From NCBI GenBank assembly GCA_964557845.1, contig CAZLBV010000061.1:1-15662 (forward strand): a DNA stretch of 15,662 nucleotides. Reading direction: 5' to 3'. This DNA is from CAZLBV01 sp964557845. Its GTDB lineage: Bacteria; Acidobacteriota; Aminicenantia; Aminicenantales; Aminicenantaceae. The stretch's first letter is position 1. Each line of letters starts with the position of its first letter. This document shows, piece after piece, positions 1-7,224 of the stretch. The notes below the pieces were generated by a model. The model saw only the letters and a list, made by a program, of their open reading frames with translations. It was not told the DNA's origin and made no database searches. Both the position numbers and the translations under genes were made by a program.

Positions 1-862
1 CCATTATCCCAGCAAATATCCAGGCGAGATAGTGACCGAAGAACATTCCAAAGGAGGAATATAGACCATAAGATTTTTTTTTGGCATATCTGAAGATAGC
101 CATATCGCTTAGTCCAGCATGCATGGCCAGATTGCAGATCCAGGCAAAAGCAGCTACTTGGGTAAAAGCAATTCGTTCTTTTCCTAAAGGTGGAATACCT
201 GTCCAGATGGAACTATTGGCCAGCGACCAGAAGTCTTTGAGATTTTTTATTTCTCCCAAACCGCTCATCTTGGACAATTCCGGCAGAACTGCCACGGCCC
301 CGCACAAAAACATGAGAAATAACCAGGGTGAACACACGGTTGCGAACTGTGCTAATTTCTTAAAACCTAGTATAGCCAAAACAACCACTACAGCTCCGAC
401 CCCAAAGACCACAAAAATAAATCGAACATCGGTAGGATACCAGTTTGTTTGGGCGGATATTCCAAAGGGAACCCGAACGGCCGATGCGGACACAGTGATC
501 ATACATCCAGCCAGGATGCAGAAAAGAACCGCATTGCATATGTTGTATATCATGGTAGCCACCGGCCCGGCAATTTTTCTCAAATACCAATAAAGAGTCA
601 GACGGGTTCTAATTGCAATAGGTGTGCATACAAATGTCCAGGTTAATACTGCCAGCAGATTTCCTATCAATAGTCCCAGGAAAATATCGAGTGGCCCTGC
701 CCCCCAGCTTACAAACATAGCGCCGATAACAAATTCGGTTCCGGCAATATGCTCTCCGGCAAATAAGGTAGCAAAGTATCTGCCTGGTTGTAGCTTGTCT
801 TGAGAAATGGGCTCCCGTTCATATTCATAGAGGTGATCTAATCTGGAAGTGAGTTTTTCCAT
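1..862 (-). CDS. NCS1-family nucleobase/cytosine permease-like transporter (C-terminus beyond the window)
   Basis: Reading leftwards from ATG at 862-860 gives 287 residues with no stop before the edge. The start follows an AAGAAGG-type ribosome site (reverse complement of about 869-875). Hydrophobic segments lie at roughly residues 29-53, 57-84, 98-128, 147-167 and 174-193, with two more before the cut, so about seven of the usual twelve are visible. The early GEHIAGTEF and GLLIGNLLAVLTW stretches resemble the first helices of the permease family for cytosine, purines, allantoin and hydantoins, which use a LeuT-like fold and Na+ or H+ coupling in the inner membrane. The gene is divergent from the aldehyde oxidoreductase operon, so it may feed that pathway. 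The family call is fairly safe but the substrate is not. The rightward open frame across 81-593 is its antisense shadow. Confidence 0.8.
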   Translation of the reverse strand, partial: MEKLTSRLDHLYEYEREPISQDKLQPGRYFATLFAGEHIAGTEFVIGAMFVSWGAGPLDIFLGLLIGNLLAVLTWTFVCTPIAIRTRLTLYWYLRKIAGPVATMIYNICNAVLFCILAGCMITVSASAVRVPFGISAQTNWYPTDVRFIFVVFGVGAVVVVLAILGFKKLAQFATVCSPWLFLMFLCGAVAVLPELSKMSGLGEIKNLKDFWSLANSSIWTGIPPLGKERIAFTQVAAFAWICNLAMHAGLSDMAIFRYAKKKSYGLYSSFGMFFGHYLAWIFAGIM

Positions 863-893
863 CTTTGCCCTTCTTCGATAGTCTCTTGTTTCC

Positions 894-921
894 TTGACAG
901 AATATTTTATTACCATATAAT
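894..921 (+). promoter_or_regulatory. Consensus sigma70-type promoter of the aldehyde oxidoreductase operon
   Basis: TTGACA (894-899) and TATAAT (916-921) are both perfect hexamers, 16 bases apart. Transcription would begin near 928, leaving a leader of about 58 bases before the ATG at 986. It lies in the 123-base gap between the divergent permease and the oxidoreductase. A clear counterpart for the leftward permease was not found. Confidence 0.75.
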
Positions 922-943
922 CATTTTATTAAAAAATCCATTA

Positions 944-956
944 TTATTCTGAATAA
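944..956. promoter_or_regulatory. 13-base palindrome TTATTC-T-GAATAA, possible operator
   Basis: The left arm is 944-949, the centre T is at 950 and the right arm is 951-956. It sits just downstream of the predicted start of transcription at about 928, where a repressor could block the promoter. In AT-rich DNA a short palindrome can arise by chance, so this is suggestive only. Confidence 0.3.
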
Positions 957-985
957 ATAGATATACTGAAAGATTCAATTTTACA

Positions 986-2971
986 ATGACAGCTAAACGC
1001 AACGGCTATATGGGTCAAATTCTCAGCATCGATCTTACGAAATCTAGTTATAGTTCGAATCAGTTTGAGGGTGAAGAACAGAGTCTATTTATGGGAGGAC
1101 GAGGGCTCGGGATCGGTTTGTTGACCCGCCATTTCTTTTCGTTACAAGATAAATATTCCGATCCTTTCCGGGAAATAGACCCTTTATCTCCGGATAATCC
1201 TTTGATATTTGCAGTTTCTCCTATGACTGGAACATTGGTGCCGTCCAGTGCCAGATGCCATTTAAGCTTCAAATCGCCCTTAACTGGAGGAGTGGGGTCG
1301 TCAAACAGCGGTGGAAAGTGGGGAGTTGAATTCAAACGCACGGGATACGATGCGTTGGTGGTAACCGGTCGGGCACCACAACCAGTGATCATATTTATAG
1401 ATAATGGCAAGGTCGTATTTGACACGGAACCTTTAGAAGATCTGGATGATGTGGAGAAGATAACATCTGCCTTAATAGAAAGGTATGGGAAAAAAATAAA
1501 AGTTATGACTATCGGGGTGGCAGGGCGTCGGTTATCGCCTATTGCCGCCGTGATCAATGATGGCGGCAGGGCGTTTGGACGAGGCGGGGGAGGTGCTGTA
1601 TTTGGTTCAAAGAATATAATTGCGATTGCTGTTTCAGGTCAAAAGCATATCGAATGTGCTTTTCCAGAAATGTTGAAGCCGAATAATCTTGCAGGCTCTG
1701 TTTTCAAAGCGCTGGTAAAGATCCGAATGGGAAAGCTGACTAAACCCCCAGAACAGTTTGGGATACTTCCTTCCTTGGGGACGAATGGGCTGATGGGGAT
1801 GCTGGCTCAATATGACGAATTAATCCACAAGAATTTCCAGGATAATGTTCATGATCCAAAAAAATTGGCACGTATAGATGGAGAAGGCCTTGCCGGGCAT
1901 GATCGTATCCGGGTGAAGCGACGGTCTTGTTTTAATTGTCCCATCGGGTGTACCCGTTATACCCGTATAATCTATGATCCGGAGACCAAGGAGGAAAAAG
2001 GGGAGGGGCCTGAATTTGAAACCATTGCCATGTTCGGGGCTAATCTGGATATATATGACTTGATCCCGATCACAAAAGCCAATTATAAGTGCAATCAATA
2101 CGGTCTCGATACCATATCGATGGGGTCGACCATAGCGGTATTAATGGAGATCTATTCCACGGTCAAATCTGGAGCTAAACAGACAGAAAAAAAGAATTTG
2201 TTAACAGAGGATCTGAGATCATTTGTGTCTGATCATGGAGTGCCTGAATTCGGAAATGCAGAATGTTTGGTTCCCTTGGTAGAAGCTGCTGCATTTGGAT
2301 CAGGGATAGGTAAATATATTGCACAGGGGGCCCTAAAATTAGCAGAACGATATGGTCATCCCGAGATAGCTATGACAGTAAAAGGATTGGAAATTCCCGC
2401 GTATGATCCTCGAGCTACCTGGACCCAGGCTCTCTCTTATATGATATCACCCAGGGGAGGGTGTCATCTTGAAGGTGGTTATTCCGCACCTCTGGCTTTT
2501 TGTGCCGGATACGGTGAGTTTCCCGGAACAAAATCAGAGGGAGCCGCTTTAGTATCCAGAAACGCATCTTATCACAACTGCGCCTATGATATTATGGGTG
2601 TTTGTGCCTTTTCCGGTTTCTCAATAAACCTGGATGAATACGCCAATATGTTAAATGATGTTACCGGTAGTGACTATAAGTCCAGTGATATTGAGACCAT
2701 TGCCCATAGGACTTTGACCATGGAGAAGATGTTCAATCTTGCTTGCGGGTTTACCAAAAAGGATGACTGGCTGCCTGAGAGATTTTTTTCTCAGCCGATC
2801 ACAGTAGGCGGAAAAAAAACGGTCTGTGACAGAGAAGAATTCAAAAGGATGCGGAAAGAATACTATGAGGCTTTGGGATGGGATGATGAAGGGGTTCCAA
2901 AAAAAGCAACTCTGGACCGTTTAGGCCTACAAAAGTATCGGTATTTAGATAAAAAAAGAGAACAGATATGA
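986..2971 (+). CDS. Aldehyde:ferredoxin oxidoreductase family protein (tungsten/molybdopterin enzyme)
   Basis: The protein has 661 residues, a little longer than archaeal AOR. AOR-family enzymes oxidise aldehydes to carboxylic acids in the cytoplasm, passing electrons to ferredoxin through a [4Fe-4S] cluster beside a bis-tungstopterin. Visible family marks are GGRGLG near residue 38 in the N-terminal cofactor domain, the cluster motif C315-x2-C318-x3-C322, and the distant fourth ligand C540 in the DIMGVCAF segment. The segments NQYGLDTISMG, DPRATWTQAL and GFTKKDDWLPERF also match the AOR middle and C-terminal domains. All four cluster cysteines are present. ATG at 986 is the first in-frame start and gives the usual N-terminus (GYMGQILSIDLTK), but no Shine-Dalgarno sequence precedes it. 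The gene overlaps the aldolase-like gene by ATGA. Which aldehyde it uses, and whether the metal is W or Mo, cannot be told. Confidence 0.92.
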   Translation: MTAKRNGYMGQILSIDLTKSSYSSNQFEGEEQSLFMGGRGLGIGLLTRHFFSLQDKYSDPFREIDPLSPDNPLIFAVSPMTGTLVPSSARCHLSFKSPLTGGVGSSNSGGKWGVEFKRTGYDALVVTGRAPQPVIIFIDNGKVVFDTEPLEDLDDVEKITSALIERYGKKIKVMTIGVAGRRLSPIAAVINDGGRAFGRGGGGAVFGSKNIIAIAVSGQKHIECAFPEMLKPNNLAGSVFKALVKIRMGKLTKPPEQFGILPSLGTNGLMGMLAQYDELIHKNFQDNVHDPKKLARIDGEGLAGHDRIRVKRRSCFNCPIGCTRYTRIIYDPETKEEKGEGPEFETIAMFGANLDIYDLIPITKANYKCNQYGLDTISMGSTIAVLMEIYSTVKSGAKQTEKKNLLTEDLRSFVSDHGVPEFGNAECLVPLVEAAAFGSGIGKYIAQGALKLAERYGHPEIAMTVKGLEIPAYDPRATWTQALSYMISPRGGCHLEGGYSAPLAFCAGYGEFPGTKSEGAALVSRNASYHNCAYDIMGVCAFSGFSINLDEYANMLNDVTGSDYKSSDIETIAHRTLTMEKMFNLACGFTKKDDWLPERFFSQPITVGGKKTVCDREEFKRMRKEYYEALGWDDEGVPKKATLDRLGLQKYRYLDKKREQI

Positions 2972-4383
2972 GTAATACTTATGCCCCTTCGCAAACAGAT
3001 AAGATCTACGAGTTGATGCATACGGTTGGACGAGCGATCATGCTTACAAAAGGGAATAACACTCACAGCGGTAATCTCTCCATGCGTGATCCTCAAGACC
3101 GGGATGTTTTTTATATAACTTCCTCAGGTTCCCAAAAAGGAATGCTGGTTCCCAGTGATATTGTACCTTTGAAATTTTCAGGTGTGAGCTGGGGGGATGG
3201 CCGGGCCTCCACAGAATCAACTATCCATAGAAAAGTGCTTTCCTTGCCCGGAGTAGAGGCAACCATACATGCCCATTACCTGTCGGCGATCTCAATTTCT
3301 TTTGATTCCCGGGAATGCCAGAATTATCTGGTCTATGAAGGAAAGCACAACAACCGGGAGGAATATTCGTTTGTTCCTATCGATTGTCTGGGAGCCAGTA
3401 TATTGCACAAGGTACCGACTGGAGAATATTTGGAGGCCGTTGGATCGATCGAGATGGAAGAGAGAATACCCGAGTACCTTATATCGTACGGAGCGACCAT
3501 CGTGAAAGGACATGGTCCTTTTGTGCGTGGGAAGAGCTTGGAGGAATGCCTTTTTTTACAGGGATTGGTTGATTCATCTGCAAAATTGCATCAAGCCGCC
3601 GGTCTTCGGGGTGTGGATGTGGCCTCTTTGTCTCGCAGGTTGCTGCATGCGGGTGTCGATTCAGTTTATGCCAAAAAACCTAAAGATTTTTCTCAGATCA
3701 ATTTGGGTCAATATGAAACTAAAGATGAATCCACCATCTCAGCCTTTAAGGACAGGGCTTATTTTAATTACTATCAAGGGATCACTCCTTTTGGGACCGG
3801 ATCCATGAGCGAAAAGATCACCGAGAGAGAAATGCTTTACTGCCCTTTAGCAGGAGCACCTGAAGGATTAGAGCTAAATATCAGACGGGTTTCTCTAAAT
3901 GCAGAAAAAAATGATGATTGGGAGCTTCGTTTTCATAAGATTGTTTATAAAGAAACCAGTAATAAGACATGTATGATCACTATGAGCCCCTTGGCTTCAG
4001 CAGAAGCCATGGCAGTGATCGCCGAGAGTTATGGAATGGAGGCCTTACTCGACCCTTCATCTGTGACCATTGATTATTCTCACAGAAAGGATCATCCAGT
4101 TATTGTTCCTATAGATGCAGAGGCAGTTTATCTAAATCCAAGAGTGGGATTGTGCAACTCCAATGCACCGGATGAAGCAGTTTTGGATATGCTGAGATGG
4201 CATAAAGGAGCATGCTTTGTTGCTGGAATGGGTGCGATCGGGATCGGAAAAGTGACGCTTGAACAGGCTGCCCATCATATTGCATCTGGTGAGAGTATCG
4301 CAAGGTTTCGTCAGTCAGTGCATATGACACATAAGATCAAGAACGGCCCCCCGATAGAATATTTTGAACCTAAGACCCAGTGA
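2968..4383 (+). CDS. Tandem class II aldolase/adducin-like protein, second domain degenerate
   Basis: The protein has 471 residues, about twice the usual 210-230 of a single class II aldolase. The N-terminal domain (about 1-215) keeps the expected zinc/catalytic set: E83 in STESTIH, H101 and H103 in ATIHAHY, and H182 in VKGHGPFVRGKSLEE. Such enzymes cleave or epimerise phosphorylated sugars through a zinc enediolate. The C-terminal half (about 225-460) has the same order of elements, but the HxH position reads T338-M339-S340 and the GHG position reads G420-M421-G422, so it appears to be a metal-free copy. Its start overlaps the oxidoreductase stop (ATGA at 2968-2971), implying translational coupling. 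An aldolase releasing an aldehyde to the oxidoreductase is a reasonable inference. The exact substrate is unknown. A decarboxylase or epimerase activity on the same fold is also possible. Confidence 0.82.
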   Translation: MSNTYAPSQTDKIYELMHTVGRAIMLTKGNNTHSGNLSMRDPQDRDVFYITSSGSQKGMLVPSDIVPLKFSGVSWGDGRASTESTIHRKVLSLPGVEATIHAHYLSAISISFDSRECQNYLVYEGKHNNREEYSFVPIDCLGASILHKVPTGEYLEAVGSIEMEERIPEYLISYGATIVKGHGPFVRGKSLEECLFLQGLVDSSAKLHQAAGLRGVDVASLSRRLLHAGVDSVYAKKPKDFSQINLGQYETKDESTISAFKDRAYFNYYQGITPFGTGSMSEKITEREMLYCPLAGAPEGLELNIRRVSLNAEKNDDWELRFHKIVYKETSNKTCMITMSPLASAEAMAVIAESYGMEALLDPSSVTIDYSHRKDHPVIVPIDAEAVYLNPRVGLCNSNAPDEAVLDMLRWHKGACFVAGMGAIGIGKVTLEQAAHHIASGESIARFRQSVHMTHKIKNGPPIEYFEPKTQ

Positions 4384-4438
4384 AGATAAAAAAATTGAGA
4401 TCGGGAAAAATACAAGCCGAAATGCGGATAAGATCGGA

Positions 4439-4483
4439 ATGAAAAAATATGAAATCTGCGTGGATCTAAAACCAATCAGATGA
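4439..4483 (+). CDS. Possible 14-residue leader ORF ahead of the MFS gene
   Basis: ATG at 4439 opens a 14-codon frame (MKKYEICVDLKPIR) whose TGA at 4481-4483 overlaps the ATG at 4480 of the MFS reading frame. A GATCGGA stretch lies just upstream of its start. The MFS start has no ribosome site of its own, so translation through this short frame could deliver ribosomes to it. A frame this short has little statistical support. Confidence 0.2.
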   Translation: MKKYEICVDLKPIR

Positions 4484-4644
4484 ACTTTCTTTTGGAGAGA
4501 GATAAAAACAACCGGTTTAACCTTATCGGTGGGATGACATTCGCTGTATTATTAGCGGTTCTTCTCTTTGGTTTTGCCGATCAATCTCTGCTTTCTCCCT
4601 TGATCAATCCTCTGCTTATATATTTCTTTAAAAAATACAGATAA
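4480..4644 (+). pseudogene. N-terminal fragment of the MFS transporter, separated by a +1 frameshift
   Basis: ATG at 4480 opens 54 codons ending at TAA 4642-4644. The peptide contains an amphipathic start, then a first membrane helix (IGGMTFAVLLAVLLFGFAD) and SLLSPLINPLLIYFF, which is the typical opening of a major facilitator. Just before the stop is a run of six A (4630-4635). Dropping one A turns the tail into KNTDN and continues directly into VIPLGWISFFF of the downstream frame. The two parts are therefore one gene of about 460 codons, broken either by a real one-base insertion or by a sequencing/assembly error in the homopolymer. An in-frame stop at 4450-4452 excludes a longer N-terminus. 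Confidence 0.75.
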
Positions 4645-4645
4645 T

Positions 4646-5872
4646 GTGATTCCTCTCGGATGGATCTCGTTTTTTTTCACCATGTTTTCTGCTTTTGCTA
4701 TGATTACCGCCGGAATTTTAGCCGATAAAAAATCAAGGATAAATATCTGTTTTATTGGCTGTCTGCTCTATGCGTCTATTTCTATCCTGACGATCTTGAT
4801 TCCTGAGGGGAGATTGGGTTATTCATTATTTTTGCTGACCCGTGCTTTGAGCGGCATAGGAATAGGTCTTGTCATTCCTTCTATCTATTCTTTGTTAGGA
4901 GATACTATTGATGCAGAGCGGAGGACCATTGGATTCGGTTTCGTTACTGTGGCTATCTTAATGGGGCGGCTTACCGGATTTGGTATTGCAGGAACCTTTC
5001 AGCCTAATTGGAGAAACGCCTATTTTATCCTGGGACTGGTAAATCTTTTTCTGGCTTTTTCCCTTTTGCGTATCCGGGAACCGCGACGGGGAATTAAGGA
5101 AAAAGAACTTCATGAGGTCTTGTCGGCCGGTGCAGAATATTCATTTAAAATTTCTAAAAATGACATCAAATTTATCCGGTCTAATTACAGCAATCTATGG
5201 CTGATTATAAATTTCATAGATGTGTTTCCAGGAGCAATCATTCTTTTTCTTATTTTCAAGTATATGAAGGATATACATAATATGGATACCGGAGATGTTA
5301 ATACCATAATTCTGGTCGTATTTTTATTCGGAGCCCTGGGAGCTTTGTTCTTCGGTCGGTTGGGAGATCTCTGGTTCCGGAAAAATAAAAGGGCAAAAGT
5401 GATCCTTGCCCTAATTTGCAACGGATTGCCCATATTGTTCATGTTTATATTTATACAAACTAATTTCTGGATTCCAGAAAATACTTCATTTTTATCTATG
5501 CTGGAAATTCCGGGAGTTATAATAATGATAGCGGCTGTTGCTGGAGCCATGTTTTTAAATCAGGGTGTTACTCCAAATTGGTACAGCACCTTAGCGGACG
5601 TAAATCTTCCTGAGCACCGGGGGACTATGGTTTCTATAGCATCTGTAATGGATCTATTAGGACATGCTTTGGGGCCGCTCATAGCCTCTTATATCGCATC
5701 TCATTGGGGATTAAGGGCTGCTATGAGATCTGTTATATTGTTTTGGGGTTTGAATATTCTCTTTTGGCTGCCCCTTCTGATCGTGGTAAAAAAGGATTTA
5801 GGAAAAATTCATGGGTTATTATTAACCAGAGCCGATAAATTAAGAGATAAATTGGTTTCTTTAAAAAAATGA
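4646..5872 (+). CDS. MFS transporter, main part (frameshifted from its N-terminus)
   Basis: This is a 408-residue frame of a polytopic inner-membrane protein with about eleven hydrophobic segments. The GTG at 4646 is only the first start in this frame and would remove the first helix, so it is probably not the natural start. The true one is likely ATG 4480 across the A6 run. Family marks are the loop 2-3 motif GILADKKSR near residue 24 and its repeat GRLGDLWFRKNKR in the second half, with a central cytoplasmic loop at about 145-175. The protein is a proton- or solute-coupled carrier of unknown substrate. It lies 97 bases after the aldolase gene on the same strand, so it may import the substrate of the oxidoreductase/aldolase pair. 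If the frameshift is real, the carrier is probably dead in this strain. Confidence 0.85.
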   Translation: MIPLGWISFFFTMFSAFAMITAGILADKKSRINICFIGCLLYASISILTILIPEGRLGYSLFLLTRALSGIGIGLVIPSIYSLLGDTIDAERRTIGFGFVTVAILMGRLTGFGIAGTFQPNWRNAYFILGLVNLFLAFSLLRIREPRRGIKEKELHEVLSAGAEYSFKISKNDIKFIRSNYSNLWLIINFIDVFPGAIILFLIFKYMKDIHNMDTGDVNTIILVVFLFGALGALFFGRLGDLWFRKNKRAKVILALICNGLPILFMFIFIQTNFWIPENTSFLSMLEIPGVIIMIAAVAGAMFLNQGVTPNWYSTLADVNLPEHRGTMVSIASVMDLLGHALGPLIASYIASHWGLRAAMRSVILFWGLNILFWLPLLIVVKKDLGKIHGLLLTRADKLRDKLVSLKK

Positions 5873-5903
5873 GTTATTATTTAGTACCTGAATTATTCAC
5901 TTG

Positions 5904-5934
5904 TCGAGGCCGGTACAGATAAAAACTGCCTCGA
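5904..5934. repeat. 7-bp inverted repeat TCGAGGC / GCCTCGA between the MFS and lipid kinase genes
   Basis: The arms 5904-5910 and 5928-5934 are perfectly complementary around a 17-base loop. No T-run follows, so it does not look like a standard intrinsic terminator. It could be an mRNA processing or stability hairpin, or chance. Confidence 0.3.
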
Positions 5935-5965
5935 GTGGAGCTGGGGTCAACTACTGGATAAAAAA

Positions 5966-6898
5966 ATGGAAAAAGAAACACTGCAGATACTTTTCAATCC
6001 CACTGCAGGTAAAGGCAAAGCCTTAAAGAAAAAAAACAAACTGGAATCAATTTTAAAAAACATGAATATTCCTTACAAGCTGTATGTGACCAGGAGTGAA
6101 GAAAATTTAAGGTTTCTTATCAAAAAAATCGCTTCAGTCAATCAGACTATAGTAGCAGCTGGGGGTGACACTACTATAAATATAATTATAAATGAAATAA
6201 AAAATATGAAGGCCGATGTCTCTCTGGGAATATTAGGGATGGGTTCATGCAATGATATTGCCCGTGAATTCGTAGGGCTTCCATTGGAAGGAGCCTGTTG
6301 TATATTAAAGAGGAGAAGGTGCAAACAAGTTGATTTGGGGGTTATTCTTCATGAAGGCCGCGATCTCCATTATTTTTTGGGACAGGCGAATATTGGATTA
6401 GGGATATATGTAAATAGGTTTGTTGAAACTATAGCTTCCAGACGAAGCAGGTTGGGAAAGAATCCCGTACTTGCCGGAATAATTGGGATTATGGATGCCT
6501 ATCGGAAGAAAGAGATATCTAATTCTTTGAATCTAAATTCGCATACAGAGAAGATCGAAGGTGATTTTATCGTTGGACTCATTAGTAATATTAGATTTTG
6601 GGTAAACGGAATGAAATTGTGCCCGGATTCCCTTCCCGATGATGGATTGTTACATGCTTGTTTTGTAGATAAATGTTCGTTGATACGTTTGATATATATC
6701 GCCTCCAAGGCTGCAAAGGGGAAGCATAGTGGGCTCAAAGATGTCAAAACCATTCAGTCTCCTTACTTTGAAGTCGAGTCTGATAAGTTTTTTGAGATTC
6801 AAACTGATGGAGAAATTTTACAAAAAAACAACAGCCCTATGAAATTTAAAAAAGTTGGTTTTGAGATCAGGCCAAAGGAATTGTCGATTATTTGTTGA
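5966..6898 (+). CDS. Diacylglycerol/lipid kinase family protein (YegS/BmrU/DgkB-like)
   Basis: The protein has 310 residues, normal for the DAGK catalytic family, which phosphorylates diacylglycerol or related lipids with ATP at the inner face of the membrane. The nucleotide loop NPTAGKG is at 11-17, the phosphate-binding region VAAGGDTTIN is at 63-72, and GMGSCNDIAREF is at 91-102. The C-terminal beta-sandwich shows DDGLLHACFV and FEIQTDGE. Two signatures deviate: the common GGDGT reads GGDTT, and the usual PxGTxND reads GMGSCND. The GGD and ND acidic/polar cores remain, so the enzyme may still be active or may have an altered acceptor. The ATG at 5966 follows an A-run without a convincing Shine-Dalgarno. 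The gap to the MFS frame is 93 bases. A sphingosine/ceramide-type or undecaprenol-related kinase cannot be excluded. Confidence 0.85.
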   Translation: MEKETLQILFNPTAGKGKALKKKNKLESILKNMNIPYKLYVTRSEENLRFLIKKIASVNQTIVAAGGDTTINIIINEIKNMKADVSLGILGMGSCNDIAREFVGLPLEGACCILKRRRCKQVDLGVILHEGRDLHYFLGQANIGLGIYVNRFVETIASRRSRLGKNPVLAGIIGIMDAYRKKEISNSLNLNSHTEKIEGDFIVGLISNIRFWVNGMKLCPDSLPDDGLLHACFVDKCSLIRLIYIASKAAKGKHSGLKDVKTIQSPYFEVESDKFFEIQTDGEILQKNNSPMKFKKVGFEIRPKELSIIC

Positions 6899-7224
6899 TA
6901 TCCATATCTAGGTTCTCAATCAATTTGATAGAGATCAAAATATTATAAATAATCAAGATGATTAATCTGAAAAAAAAAGATATAATGTCCTCTTAAATTT
7001 TTTCAGAGAAAGTCAAGTTTGGATCAGGGCATACGGATTAGAAGCTTGAGGTTGTCCCTATTTTATTTAAATTAAGGAGCTTAGTCCAAGGAGAGAGAGT
7101 TTTTCGGAAAAATACACAATATGGGGAAGATTTTTGATGGTGGAGAGTTTCAAAAATAAGAATAAGTTTAAATTAAGATTATCTAAATGATTTTCGAAAT
7201 CCAAATAGTGATAGGAGGTAATGA
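6899..7224. other. 326-base intergenic region without a supported gene
   Basis: Only frames of up to about 17 codons occur here. A TATAAT at 6981-6986 lacks a convincing -35 box at the right distance. A weak AT hairpin, TTTGAT (6924-6929) with ATCAAA (6934-6939), has no T-run. Two purine-rich AAGGAG stretches near 7074 and 7088 have no start codon at the proper spacing. The region ends with the strong AGGAGGT ribosome site (7213-7219) of the asparaginase gene. Confidence 0.6.

Noticed and set aside
81..593. 170-codon rightward open frame
   Set aside because: It is antisense to the NCS1 permease frame, which has coherent membrane helices and family motifs. This frame has no recognisable domain or ribosome site.
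1060..1557. 165-codon leftward open frame inside the oxidoreductase gene
   Set aside because: Shadow of a strongly conserved AOR coding sequence, with low-complexity content and no start signal.
5185..5550. 121-codon leftward open frame opposite the MFS gene
   Set aside because: Antisense of hydrophobic codons. The MFS frame explains the region.
6924..6939. AT hairpin TTTGAT/ATCAAA after the lipid kinase gene
   Set aside because: The stem is almost entirely A-T with a 4-base loop and no T-run, so not credible as a terminator.
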